Assembly: GCA_017936885.1 (NCBI GenBank)
Contig: JAGBEO010000005.1
Location: 1 to 64,000 of the forward strand
Direction of reading: 5' to 3'
DNA length: 64,000 nt
Source of the DNA: Lachnospiraceae bacterium
GTDB lineage: Bacteria; Bacillota; Clostridia; Lachnospirales; Lachnospiraceae
Shown here: in pieces, positions 15,664 to 23,981 of the stretch
How positions within the stretch are numbered: the first letter of the stretch is position 1
How the letters are laid out: every line of letters starts with the position of its first letter
Notes under the pieces: model-generated
What the model was told of the DNA's origin: nothing
Seen by the model: the letters and a program-made list of their open reading frames with translations, nothing else
Databases searched by the model: none
Made by a program: the position numbers and the translations under genes

Positions 15664-15969
15664 TTAATTTTCATCTTCAAAAAAATCAGTATCGATTCTC
15701 TTGATCTTATACTCATATTCAATAGTCGTTCCAAGTCCATATTCAATCATTAATTCCGTAAGTTTAGATCCATCAACTAAAATAATACGCTGTTTATTAG
15801 CATATTCAATTGCTTCCTTCGAAAATTTAGCAGTAGTGATAAACAAGCCTCTACTATCTTTTGGTCCTGCAATAGCACCACAAAACTTCTGAATTTCCGG
15901 TCTGCCAATTGTACTACTCACATCCCATTTCTTTGCCTGAATATATATTACATCAAACCCAAGTTTGCC
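15664..15969 (-). pseudogene. mrr: Mrr-type restriction endonuclease, C-terminal half
   Basis: About 100 codons remain. LGFDVIYIQAKKWDVSSTIG, then RPEIQKFCGAIAGPKDSRGL, FITTAKFSKEAIEYA and a C-terminal EYKIKRIDTDFF are those of the Mrr_cat family (type IV endonuclease acting on methylated DNA). The D...QxK catalytic strand is visible. The N-terminal winged-helix half is missing: the frame is joined at about 15967-15970 to a phage portal fragment. The remnant cannot form a complete enzyme. Confidence 0.8.
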
Positions 15970-16301
15970 TTAGATCAGCAGGTGGCTCATCAGTGTCTCC
16001 CGGAACACAAAGGAAGTCATCTCCGGGTTCGGCTCGTCATGGAGTAAATAGTATAATGGATGGTCATACACACGCTCCTTCCCTGTTTCTGTATAGCGGT
16101 ACACATGGATGGGAGCGATGCCACAGCCTCCGCCAGTATCCGCACACAGGAATAGACCGCTGTGGTCTGCATGGCGGTACGCTCATTTACATTTTTTCCG
16201 CTGGTGCTTCTCCCAAAGAAAAAGGAATAAGCCTGACCGCCGTAGCTGTCCTTTGGCTTATCCCTTACACCCCTTGTGCCAAATATTTTTTTGATTTCCA
16301 T
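15970..16301 (-). pseudogene. Phage portal protein, N-terminal fragment with frameshift
   Basis: The ATG at 16301 has AGGAGGAG before it and opens MEIKKIFG, then AYSFFFGRSTSGKNVNERTA and TTAVYSCVRILAEAVASLP, the HK97-type portal start. Near 16115 the frame shifts; the other frame continues VYRYTETGKERVYDHPLYYL, then MTSFVFRETLMSHLLI and a stop at 15970. A full portal is about 400 aa, so only the first ~110 residues remain. The 3' end is cut at the junction with the Mrr fragment. Confidence 0.85.
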
Positions 16302-16326
16302 TTATTACTCCTCCTAAAAATCAGCA

Positions 16327-16358
16327 TAAAAAAAGCACTTCCGAAAAAGTGCCCTGTT
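16327..16358 (-). terminator. Terminator of the three-gene operon
   Basis: On the minus strand GGGCACTT-TTTCGG-AAGTGC is followed by TTTTTTT. It lies right after the stop at 16369 and before the portal fragment. Confidence 0.8.
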
Positions 16359-16368
16359 TTCTATACTC

Positions 16369-17409
16369 TCATATTTCATATAAACCAGCCTCATGCAAAT
16401 CTGTGGTAGCGTCTAACATAATCTCTGTTGCTTTTCTCTCTATTAATTCTAACAAATTGCCCTTTGTGGAAAATAGATTCTCTAATTCTTTTCCACAAAT
16501 TGAAATAATAATAATTTTATTTATTAAATAATATTTAACTGCCAATTGCTTAAATGTACTTGGTCCTTTCTCCTTAGAAATAATAATTCCAAACCTTATA
16601 CACTTTTCTTTTGCATCTGCATTAGTTACTGATATAATGCTATGTAACTTTGATAAATACCCGCCACTCGGAGTATCATTTTCATTTTTACATTCAATAA
16701 AAAATCTCGAACCAAGAGTATTTAAAACTCCATAATTAATGCACATTTTATTCCGAACACAGCAATCAATCTGATTTGTAGATGTTCGTATGCCCGCCGC
16801 ATTAAATACGGAACACATATTAAATAGTTCTATTACTAAATTTTCCAGTGTATCACCAATTTTTTTAGTGGTTCCTTTCCTGCTTTTTACCTTTGCATAC
16901 TTATCAGATAAATGTTGATATTGCTCATCGGTTAATTGAAACAGATATTCATTAACTCCACCTGCTAGGAAAACGCTCTCCAAAGAGTCTTCTTGGACAA
17001 CAGTCCTAGCCGGTAATTTAGTTTCAACCTGCTGCCCATTTATAAAAACCCTATTATCTGTCAAGCTATACAGAACTTCAACATCCTTGGTGGTTACTTC
17101 AATTTCCTCATTGCACCCATAGCATTCAAATGCTTCATCTGGAATTTCAGATAGAGATTCAACCCTTTTTATGAGCATATTGCATTCTGGGCATCTTATT
17201 GCATAGGAAACCCTCAGTAACCCTTCCTTCATACATTTTGTTAAAACTTTGCTTGAAATATTAGGTGCCACTCCTATTGCTTTTGCAACTTTAGACACAG
17301 TAATATTTTCACAAGCACTACCGATAAGACTAGCAAAATACTTATCCAATTTTTCAATCTTATCTTCACTCAGCAATTCCTGTAGTACCGATAAACGAGA
17401 ACAATACAT
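16369..17409 (-). CDS. Winged-helix / zinc-ribbon / PD-(D/E)XK-like nuclease protein
   Basis: 346 aa. Residues ~30-75 look like a winged helix (KVAKAIGVAPNISSKVLTKC). A CPEC...CYGC pair (~80-115) forms a zinc ribbon. From ~190 on there is a restriction-endonuclease-like fold with GDTLENLVIELFNMC, then a D in NQIDCC and the strand RFFIECKNEN, giving E...D...ExK. This points to a DNA-cleaving effector. RBS GGAGGAGG precedes 17409, and the start overlaps the upstream 271-aa gene by 44 bp. It is the last gene of a three-gene, AT-rich operon set between phage terL and portal remnants. The exact system is not identified. Confidence 0.65.
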   Translation of the reverse strand: MYCSRLSVLQELLSEDKIEKLDKYFASLIGSACENITVSKVAKAIGVAPNISSKVLTKCMKEGLLRVSYAIRCPECNMLIKRVESLSEIPDEAFECYGCNEEIEVTTKDVEVLYSLTDNRVFINGQQVETKLPARTVVQEDSLESVFLAGGVNEYLFQLTDEQYQHLSDKYAKVKSRKGTTKKIGDTLENLVIELFNMCSVFNAAGIRTSTNQIDCCVRNKMCINYGVLNTLGSRFFIECKNENDTPSGGYLSKLHSIISVTNADAKEKCIRFGIIISKEKGPSTFKQLAVKYYLINKIIIISICGKELENLFSTKGNLLELIERKATEIMLDATTDLHEAGLYEI

Positions 17410-18181
17410 GTATGATATCCTCCTCCATTGTGTACTCCGTAAATTTTAATGTACAGAAATCCTTGTAAATAACAATTTTTACTTTGAATTGTCTGGTACA
17501 ATATAACGTATTGATTCTATTAAACATAAAGGATACACCATCACATGACTGGCTTTTCTGCAACATTTTCTTATTATCAAAAAAAATAGCCTTGGACTGC
17601 AATGGTGTTTCCAGAGCTGCCGTTTGTTCGACTTTAGAATCTTCTTCATCAGTCGCATTCAATCTAAGAGGATACGCATCTCGGTCTCTCGTAAATATCT
17701 TTTTATCAGGATAACTTATAGAAAAATACTTCTCTACCATATTAAGCACATTAGATTCCACATCATCTTTATATCCATCTGGCAGATTACATATATCTTT
17801 CATTAATGAATCAACCATCTTAGCAATTTCGGCTGTTTTATCATTCATTAAATTTACAATTTCTTTGGGCGTTTTTGTATATTTTTCTAACATCAAATAC
17901 AATTGATTTCTAAAATGTTCACTGGATTTAAAATCTGATGCCGTATCTATAGAAAATAACTTGCATATATGCTTTATCGCATCACCCATTTGCTTTTCTG
18001 AGGAAGTAGGTGTTGCTGCTTCCAAAACAAAATTATCCATATATTTATACAAACCAGACTTTGACTTTGCTCGTGCAACAATAAGGGATTTATCTAAAAA
18101 CAATTCAACAAAAATAGGATAGGGGGTTTGAGCACTACCTTTCTTTTTGTCAAATGTACTTAGTAATTTACCTAAGTACAT
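17366..18181 (-). CDS. Unknown protein, middle gene of the putative defence operon
   Basis: 271 aa, soluble, mixed alpha/beta. It begins MYLGKLLSTFDKKKG, followed by a beta-rich part (YPIFVELFLDKSLIVARAKS). There is a helical middle (about 80-165) and a C-terminal part with FKVKIVIYKDFCTLKFTEYT. GGAAGGTGAATTAAA precedes the ATG. The upstream gene ends 6 bp before it and the downstream nuclease-like gene overlaps it, so all three are one translationally linked unit. No family is recognised. It could be a sensor or adaptor for the nuclease. Confidence 0.6.
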   Translation of the reverse strand: MYLGKLLSTFDKKKGSAQTPYPIFVELFLDKSLIVARAKSKSGLYKYMDNFVLEAATPTSSEKQMGDAIKHICKLFSIDTASDFKSSEHFRNQLYLMLEKYTKTPKEIVNLMNDKTAEIAKMVDSLMKDICNLPDGYKDDVESNVLNMVEKYFSISYPDKKIFTRDRDAYPLRLNATDEEDSKVEQTAALETPLQSKAIFFDNKKMLQKSQSCDGVSFMFNRINTLYCTRQFKVKIVIYKDFCTLKFTEYTMEEDIIHVLFSFIGTTGIAE

Positions 18182-18187
18182 TTTAAT

Positions 18188-18595
18188 TCACCTTCCCTGT
18201 GCACTTTCTGGTACAATCTCATATCTATAAAGACGTAAATTTTCGGTATAATTTCCACCACATAGATGACAATTATTATTATCCACCAAAGCCGGATTTA
18301 ATATACCTTCCACATATTCATCATTTTCCAGTAAGTCTACCTGCAAAGTATCATCCAAATATTTTATTTGTACATCTTTTATTCCCTCAACCAGTACCTG
18401 ATCTAACCAATCAAGAACTTCTTCTTGTTTTTCTCCGGATTGATTTGCATATTTTTCTATATCCTCAATTAACTGCGGTCTATCAACCGTAGTTTTCAGA
18501 TCCTCTTTTCCTTTTTCCTTTGCAAATCGTCTTAAAGCCGGTATGGTAATATAACTCTCATCTTCATTAGCAAATGTATGCGGAATAGAAAACAT
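18188..18595 (-). CDS. Unknown small protein, first gene of the putative defence operon
   Basis: 135 aa. MFSIPHTFANEDESYITIPA, then RRFAKEKGKEDL, is followed by an acidic helical part and a C-terminal segment with NNCHLCGGNYTENLRLYRYE, including a single CxxC that could bind zinc only with partners. RBS AAGGAG precedes 18595. It lies just downstream of the terL fragment. I have an impression of similar small proteins at the head of phage-borne operons but cannot name the family. Confidence 0.6.
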   Translation of the reverse strand: MFSIPHTFANEDESYITIPALRRFAKEKGKEDLKTTVDRPQLIEDIEKYANQSGEKQEEVLDWLDQVLVEGIKDVQIKYLDDTLQVDLLENDEYVEGILNPALVDNNNCHLCGGNYTENLRLYRYEIVPESAQGR

Positions 18596-18666
18596 ATAGA
18601 AATCTCCTTCAAAGTTTTTCTAAATTATAACATATTTTTCCATTTCCGCATATACATTCTTTTCAA

Positions 18667-20045
18667 TTAAACGACAAATATACCTCTCTCATCATACACG
18701 CTTCCCGTGCTGCCACCGTTCCTAATCGTCCGGTCAAGCCCCATAATCGTAGCAACAGCGCCGTCAATCTTCTCCGTGGATTTCTCCTTGTCCGGCTTGA
18801 TGTTCCCTGCCGGGTCCGTGCGGACAAAAATGTTATCCATCATCCACCTAAGAACCGGATGCCCTCCATGGGCGATGTTCTTCTCCAGTACCAGCTCCAT
18901 CAGCCGCTTGGAGGGCGGCGACATATCCTTAAAGCCCTGACCGAAGGGAACCACCGTAAAGCCAAGCCCCTCCAGGTTCTGCACCATCTGCACTGCGCCC
19001 CACCTGTCGAAAGCGATCTCCTTGATATGAAATTTCTTTCCCAAGTCGTCAATGAAATTTTCAATAAATCCATAATGGATGACATTGCCCTCGGTGGTCT
19101 GCAAAAAGCCCTGCTTTGCCCACACATCATAAGGCACATGGTCACGGCGCACCCTCTGGCGCATATTATCCTCTGGTATCCAGAAATATGGCAGGAGGAT
19201 GTATTTCTCCGTATCATTCCGGGGAGGGAATACCAGGAGAAAGGCGGTGATGTCAATGGAACTGGAAAGGTCAAGCCCGCCGTAGCACTCCCGTCCGAGC
19301 AGCTCCCTCTCGTCAACCGTAAAGGCGCAGGCATCCCATTTCTCCATCTGCACCACCGGGTGAACTGCTTCACCCACTGGTTCAGGCGTAACTGCCGGAA
19401 GATATTTTTCTCCGCCGGGTTGTCCTTTGCGCTCAGGTAAGCATTCCGCACTTTCTCAATGTCGATGGTATGCCCAAGGGAAGGGTTCGCTTTTCTCCAT
19501 ACTTTCTCCTCAGACCAGTCCGCATCATCGGATGCACCGTAGATCACCGGATAGAATGTCGGGTCTATCTTCCTCCCCTGCAGGATGTCCTCCGCCTTCT
19601 GGTGCTGTTCAAAACACACGGAATGGCGGTCTGTGCCTGCTGTGGTGATCAGAAAGAATAATGGCTGCGTCCTTGCATCGCCGGAACCTTTGGTCATGAC
19701 ATCAAACAGCTCCCGGTTCGGCTGGCTGTGTAGCTCGTCAAAAATAACAGCGTGGACGTTAAGGCCATGCTTGGTATAGGCTTCTGCGGAAAGCACCTGA
19801 TAGAAGCTGTTCGTTGGCTTATAGACCAGCCGCTTTACCGACATGACGGGCTTAATCCGTTTCTTTAATGCGGGGCACTGCTCCACCATATCCACCGCCA
19901 CATCAAAGACGATGGATGCCTGCTGGCGGTCAGAGGCACAACCATAAACCTCTGCGCCCCACTCATTATCTCCGCAGGTCATGTAAAGCGCCACGCCCGC
20001 TGCAAGCTCTGACTTCCCGTTTTTCTTTGTTATCTCCACATAGGC
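18667..20045 (-). pseudogene. terL: Phage terminase large subunit, 5'-truncated and frameshifted
   Basis: The frame starts at AYVEITKKNGKSELAAG, the Terminase_1 Walker A region, without the ~100 residues that should precede it. It continues with NVHAVIFDELHSQPNRELFD (Walker B) to NQWVKQFTRW, where one base is missing (about 19350-19358). The other frame goes on QMEKWDACAFTVDERELLGR, then CYGGLDLSSSIDITAF (nuclease-domain Asp) to the end at 18667. The 5' edge is fused to the start of an unrelated secreted protein. GC content is visibly higher than in the adjacent three-gene operon. It is inactive as it stands. Confidence 0.88.
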
Positions 20046-20134
20046 TGTATTTCAGCAGCACTAACCGAAACAACATTAGTAATCAATAATACTCCAAGTG
20101 ACATTACACTTAACAACTTTTTAAACTTTTTCAT
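20030..20134 (-). pseudogene. N-terminus of a secreted protein fused to the terL fragment
   Basis: 34 codons: a clear signal peptide (MKKFKKLLSVMSLGVLLITN, then VVSVSAAE) followed by IQPMWR and a stop. The mature start AEIQP is common in clostridial secreted proteins, which are much longer. The coding sequence leaves homology at about 20045 where the terL frame (AYVEITKK) begins. The ATG overlaps the end of tag gene F by 14 bp. It could now make a short exported peptide. Confidence 0.55.
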
Positions 20135-20942
20135 ATTCGGATTTTCTTAATATTTCTTCCATAGATTTCACATATTCATCAAATGTCATAACCACAGAAG
20201 ATTCCACAAAACTATAAAGAGAATTTACTGCATTTGGAAAAGCATTTGCTAACGCCTCTCGTAAAGTTGGCCCATTCTTCTCTGCCGCTTTAATTCTATC
20301 ATCAATTTCTTTTTGTATTTCTTCTGCTGTTTTAACTGTTGCAAAACTGCAAGAACCTTTCACTCCATTTCGTTCCATTGTATTTTGTCCCATAATACTG
20401 CGATCAAAATACACCGGCACAGATGTGTAGTCATTAAGACTTTGCTGCCACTTGTCCATAGAAAGGTAAGCGTCCCAATTTCCGGAACTTTTATATTCCT
20501 CCATAACATCCTTTATCGCCGTACTGTAGTCTGCCTTATCTAAATAATTTTTCACTCCTGTCTTTTCAAACAGGATATCTGATCTCTGTTTATCTCCTAA
20601 AGATGTATTTCCCATTTCCTGATTAAGCATCATAAGTTCAGCATAGTTACAATTTCTTGGATCTATAATCCATGCATGGTGCTTCCTTTCAAATTCTTCT
20701 CCCTCTGCGGTCTTGCCCTTTAATATGTAAATTGGCGTATCATCCGAATAAATGTCTGAACGATGTATCTCAACGCTCTCCCCTGTCTTTGGATTTGAAA
20801 AAGACATCAATGGTTCATTCACTTTACTTCCTCTGTTTATATCTTCTATTTGATTATTAAAATTCTTACCTAAAACTCTCTTTTTACCCGTCATATAATT
20901 CGAGTTAATTCCAGTATTATTATCAATACCACTTACTGACAT
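20121..20942 (-). CDS. Tag protein F (starts MSVSGID), relative of protein A
   Basis: 273 aa, soluble, no signal peptide. The tag is MSVSGIDNNTGINSNY. Residues ~45-110 resemble protein A: a Y.D..P.Y segment, then DPRNCNYAELMMLN. The C-terminal half is helical (EIQKEIDDRIKAAEKNGPTL, then FDEYVKSMEEILRKSEYE). GGAGGGAAACATT precedes the ATG at 20942. The transcript probably begins at the ECF-like promoter 21154-21181, leaving a ~200-nt leader that contains a hairpin element. Function unknown. Confidence 0.8.
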   Translation of the reverse strand: MSVSGIDNNTGINSNYMTGKKRVLGKNFNNQIEDINRGSKVNEPLMSFSNPKTGESVEIHRSDIYSDDTPIYILKGKTAEGEEFERKHHAWIIDPRNCNYAELMMLNQEMGNTSLGDKQRSDILFEKTGVKNYLDKADYSTAIKDVMEEYKSSGNWDAYLSMDKWQQSLNDYTSVPVYFDRSIMGQNTMERNGVKGSCSFATVKTAEEIQKEIDDRIKAAEKNGPTLREALANAFPNAVNSLYSFVESSVVMTFDEYVKSMEEILRKSEYEKV

Positions 20943-21027
20943 AATGTTTCCCTCCGAAATAATTATACTTAAGTGTACCAGGATTTTTGTCGTTATCGAC
21001 AAAAATGCTTGATACTGCTTATTTGAA

Positions 21028-21082
21028 TAGCGGCCCCTCTGTCGTTCAGAGCCGCCCCTGCTCCCCTTGATAAGTCCGAGCA
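21028..21082 (-). repeat. Intergenic hairpin element, copy 3
   Basis: On the minus strand GGACTTATCAAGGGG, then GGGGCGGCTCTGAACGACAG and AGGGGCCGC. GCGGC pairs with GCCGC, and TCT with AGA inside. It lies in the leader of gene F, about 90-140 bp before its ATG. Confidence 0.65.
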
Positions 21083-21153
21083 TTTTATTGCTACATAAAT
21101 TGCACAAACACGTTTCCTAACTTCCTTTGTCACCAACACCTCCCTTCACTAAT

Positions 21154-21181
21154 AACACGAGACAGCCTTCAAAAAAGTTTC
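21154..21181 (-). promoter_or_regulatory. ECF-sigma-like promoter candidate before gene F
   Basis: Minus strand GAAAC (21181-21177), 17-nt spacer, CGTGTT (21159-21154) followed by ATTA. The boxes and spacing are identical to those before gene B (3757-3784). No sigma-factor gene lies in the window. Confidence 0.6.
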
Positions 21182-21192
21182 ATTTCTCTTAT

Positions 21193-21240
21193 CTGTGGCA
21201 GCCCCTCTGTCGTTCAAAACCACCCCTGCCCCCTCGCAGT
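21193..21240 (-). repeat. Intergenic hairpin element, copy 4
   Basis: Minus strand GGGGGCAGGGGTGGTTTTGA, then ACGACAGAGGGGCTGCCA, aligned with copies at 6082, 21028 and 3148. It lies between the stop of gene I and the ECF-like promoter of F. Confidence 0.55.
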
Positions 21241-21273
21241 CCGCAGAGGCAAAAGTTTATGTGCCTCTGCGGA
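21240..21273. terminator. Strong inverted repeat after the H-G-I transcript
   Basis: TCCGCAGAGGC (21240-21250) pairs perfectly with GCCTCTGCGGA (21263-21273) around a 12-nt loop. It lies 33 bp after the stop of gene I. There is no T-tract, so it may be a 3'-end stabiliser instead of a classic terminator. Confidence 0.5.
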
Positions 21274-21305
21274 ATAGGATGTAAGGATTATTTGTATTCC
21301 AACTG

Positions 21306-21947
21306 CTAAACTGTATAATCAACTGTACCTCCAACACCTGCCGCACATGGTGCTTTCGTGCCTGCTGCCAAGTCTGACTGTATCTGCTGATATGATACGG
21401 TTCCCTTTGAGTTTTCCCCATACTCCTTTTTCAGACGTGCCAATTCATCGTTGTAGATAGATGTAAACACCCTCGCCCTTGCAAATTCCTCATCCGTACT
21501 TATCGCTTTCCAGTTCCTTGATTCCGGATTGTAGGACAGTGTCTTATTTCCATTCGAATCCCAAAACATACAGGCTGCATTCATCTTGCCGCCAGTCTTT
21601 CTCATACTTGATTCATAAATTGCTTTCCTGTCCGGGGAAACTGTCTCGCCATGCTGCATACATAATTTCCTATATGCCGCATCATCCCTTTTCCCGGTAG
21701 CAAATTCTTTCCTTGCAAGCTCCTTTATGGCTTCCTCAAACTCTTCCTCCGACATTGCAGGCTTATCCCGCTTCGTCATGATATTATCCCAATTCGGCTT
21801 CGTGAACTTGATGTCAACGGGTGTAAAGCGCAGCGCGAAATTCCCATAATCACATTGCGCCAACGGATCACTGGAACCTTTCTTACTTCCTAACATCTGC
21901 TGTACCATGTTGGCATATTGTGAATAATTATCCCTTGTTACCTGCAT
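21306..21947 (-). CDS. Cluster 2 protein I, unknown function
   Basis: 213 aa, soluble. It begins MQVTRDNYSQYANMVQQMLG, which departs from the shared tag but keeps M-x-V-T. A charged helical region (MSEEEFEEAIKELARKEFAT) is followed by GETVSPDRKAIYESSMRKTG and a Gly/Ala-rich tail (AAGVGGTVDYTV). The start at 21947 has AAAGGAGG upstream. It follows gene G by 37 bp and is the last gene of the H-G-I unit. I recall no family. Confidence 0.72.
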   Translation of the reverse strand: MQVTRDNYSQYANMVQQMLGSKKGSSDPLAQCDYGNFALRFTPVDIKFTKPNWDNIMTKRDKPAMSEEEFEEAIKELARKEFATGKRDDAAYRKLCMQHGETVSPDRKAIYESSMRKTGGKMNAACMFWDSNGNKTLSYNPESRNWKAISTDEEFARARVFTSIYNDELARLKKEYGENSKGTVSYQQIQSDLAAGTKAPCAAGVGGTVDYTV

Positions 21948-21984
21948 GACTTGTTCCTCCTTTTTCGATTTATGCTTTTCAGCC

Positions 21985-22968
21985 TCATACTTTAGCATCA
22001 AATATGCTCTGGTTTTTTCCTTTAATCCATGCGTCCTGTTTCATCCCATAGCCTTTTTCCTGCCCTATGTCATACAGCCCGCTGCTGTCAAAACCTATTT
22101 CCAGCACTAAATCATTTCCTTCATCCCATCCGTTTCTGGCATATTCCAGGAACCGTTTGGAATAAAGCTCATAACCGGCGCTGTTTTTGGCAGTTTTCTT
22201 AAACAATGCGAGCAGGTCTGTACCGTCCTCTGCAATAAAAGTGCCATTCTGGTATGATGCATTCCGTATGTCATACCCGGTTGTGTTATACAACTCATGC
22301 CACAGGGAATACTGGTTTGCCTTTGTCATGTTTGCCTGGGAATCGACAATCTCATTATCTGAATCGTGCATACAAATCCATGCGTGAGTCCACAGGTTTT
22401 TCCCATTGTCTCCTTCATTAAGAAGCCTTTCAATCAGCGACAAGGTATCCTTATCAACATTCCCCGATGCACTTAATTGATAGGTGTATGGGTTGATGGA
22501 AAATCTTAAGTCCATCTGCTTTGATATTGATATCCCATGATTGGAAAGCAGGGCTGAAATCTGCTGGTTTATGACATTGCGGGCGTATTGTTTTTCCTTA
22601 TCTGTGTTGCGGACATACCCGCTGTTACTTTTTGAACCTCCCGTATATAAATCCTTATTGTTCTGCAGGGCATAATCATACCTTGCAAATCCGCCCACAG
22701 GTTTTCCTCCTGTCTGCAGCATCCGCTTTTCGGTACGGTAAGCTATAGAACGCTGGTCTTCTGTCATATAAGAGCAGAAATTTGGGGAAGTAACATCACA
22801 ATACTTTGACTGAACATATGCCATCGGATCGGAGTGCGAAATATTTTCTCTGTACACTTTATCGTAATGTTCCTGCAAGATTTTTTGAACGGAACAGTCT
22901 TCCACTGTAAATCCGTCATATTGGTAGCCTATCGTCGTATCGGCACTGCTGATTCCTGTAACTGCCAC
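21985..22968 (-). CDS. Tag protein G (starts MAVTGIS), unknown function
   Basis: 327 aa with a GTG start at 22968 preceded by AGGGAGGGG. The tag MAVTGISSADTTIGYQ is followed by KYCDVTSPNFCSYMTEDQRS and AYRTEKRML. A basic helix (KEKQYARNVINQQISALLSN) precedes a C-terminal domain with RNGWDEGNDLVLEIGFDSSG. The MTEDQRSIAYRTE segment reminds me of DUF4885-type proteins, unverified. It starts 15 bp after the stop of gene H and is clearly co-transcribed. Confidence 0.75.
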   Translation of the reverse strand: MAVTGISSADTTIGYQYDGFTVEDCSVQKILQEHYDKVYRENISHSDPMAYVQSKYCDVTSPNFCSYMTEDQRSIAYRTEKRMLQTGGKPVGGFARYDYALQNNKDLYTGGSKSNSGYVRNTDKEKQYARNVINQQISALLSNHGISISKQMDLRFSINPYTYQLSASGNVDKDTLSLIERLLNEGDNGKNLWTHAWICMHDSDNEIVDSQANMTKANQYSLWHELYNTTGYDIRNASYQNGTFIAEDGTDLLALFKKTAKNSAGYELYSKRFLEYARNGWDEGNDLVLEIGFDSSGLYDIGQEKGYGMKQDAWIKGKNQSIFDAKV

Positions 22969-22983
22969 AACTACATCCCCTCC

Positions 22984-23826
22984 CTATGCTTCTAAAAAAC
23001 TATGGAATCTCTTTACCAGTTCATCTAACTGCGACTGTTCCTTGTCGGTTCCCGTAAATATCTGCACTTCACCGCCTGCATAATGATTTTTGAAGCTGTC
23101 AACCGCTTTCGTAAAACTATTCACAAAATTTTCTTTGCTGCTCACGTCAAGATTTGAAAACATCTTATAAATATCTCTGTTCGCTTCTCTGTTCAGTTCA
23201 ACACTGGTTTTTCCAGAAGCACTTTTATTCACAAGGCTTTCTCTTATCTCTTCCGCGCCTTTTCTGTAATTAGGTGTTCCATGCTCCTTATAAAATTTTT
23301 CCTGTTCAATTTTTACCTGCTTTGCAACAGACTCCATCATACTGTTTACTTTATTGATTTTTTCTTCTGCCTGTTTTCCGTATGCACTGGTTATCTGTTC
23401 TGCCGCTTCACCAGATAAGCCAATCTCTTTACAGGCATAAGAGAGCTGTGAAACTTTAAGCCCCAACTGCGCATAAGCCCCAACGTTCCATGAATCACCC
23501 AAGTTTCCATTCGGCTGTTCTTCCAATCCCTTAATCACGCTTTGGAGTTGCTCGCTCTGCTCTTTTGTCACACTTACACCGTAAAAGCTCGCCATTCCGT
23601 TTGCACCGTTTCCGACTGCCCTATGTACTATATTGCCATATTTTCCACGCTCCCCATTTTGTATCCTCTGCTGGACCGCTTCCGGCAAATCTTTTGAAAT
23701 CTCAACGATCACGCCTAAGTTCTTCTTTTCGGAATCAGGCGTATTCCTGACTTCCTCCTTCAGATCATTTTCTGTTTTCGGCTGGTACTGATAACCGCCT
23801 GCCGCTCCTACACTTGAAACATCCAT
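22984..23826 (-). CDS. Tag protein H (starts MDVSSVG), helical, unknown function
   Basis: 280 aa. MDVSSVGAAGGYQYQPKTEN opens with a tag variant. The rest is helical with a long charged stretch (about residues 150-200, VNSMMESVAKQVKIEQEKFY) and a C-terminal four-helix-like region (KENFVNSFTKAVDSFKNHYA). GGGAGGATGATGAT precedes the ATG at 23826; the longer frame to 23880 lacks a site. It is the first gene after the kinase of TCS2, behind a candidate LytTR operator at 23940-23977, so it is the most direct candidate target. Function unknown. Confidence 0.78.
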   Translation of the reverse strand: MDVSSVGAAGGYQYQPKTENDLKEEVRNTPDSEKKNLGVIVEISKDLPEAVQQRIQNGERGKYGNIVHRAVGNGANGMASFYGVSVTKEQSEQLQSVIKGLEEQPNGNLGDSWNVGAYAQLGLKVSQLSYACKEIGLSGEAAEQITSAYGKQAEEKINKVNSMMESVAKQVKIEQEKFYKEHGTPNYRKGAEEIRESLVNKSASGKTSVELNREANRDIYKMFSNLDVSSKENFVNSFTKAVDSFKNHYAGGEVQIFTGTDKEQSQLDELVKRFHSFLEA

Positions 23827-23939
23827 ATCATCATCCTCCCTGACTAAATAATTTTTGTGCCAACCATGGCCTGCCTGCAAAATATGCCGCTTTCCTTCAT
23901 TAAATTTATCGGCAGTTGCACCCCCTTTTCCAACCTGGA

Positions 23940-23977
23940 CTGCACCAAATGACTATTTTTTGCACGAAATGACCATA
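23940..23977 (-). promoter_or_regulatory. LytTR-type direct-repeat operator before genes H-G-I
   Basis: TGCACCAAATGACTAT (23941) and TGCACGAAATGACCAT (23961) are direct repeats with a 20-bp period. The same motif with the same period lies before RR2 (26043, 26063). It fits two LytTR half-sites on one DNA face and marks H-G-I as direct targets of RR2. This region also overlaps the last codons of HK2's downstream side. Confidence 0.6.
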
Positions 23978-23981
23978 AAGT

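Noticed and set aside
18900..19350. C-terminal ~150 residues of the 379-aa minus-strand ORF
   Set aside because: After the frameshift near 19350 this frame is out of register; the true terL continuation is in the other frame.
20942..21140. Small GTG-start ORF across the leader of gene F
   Set aside because: It has GGGAGG upstream and ~50 codons, but it runs through the repeated hairpin element and the frame is not kept in the other copies.
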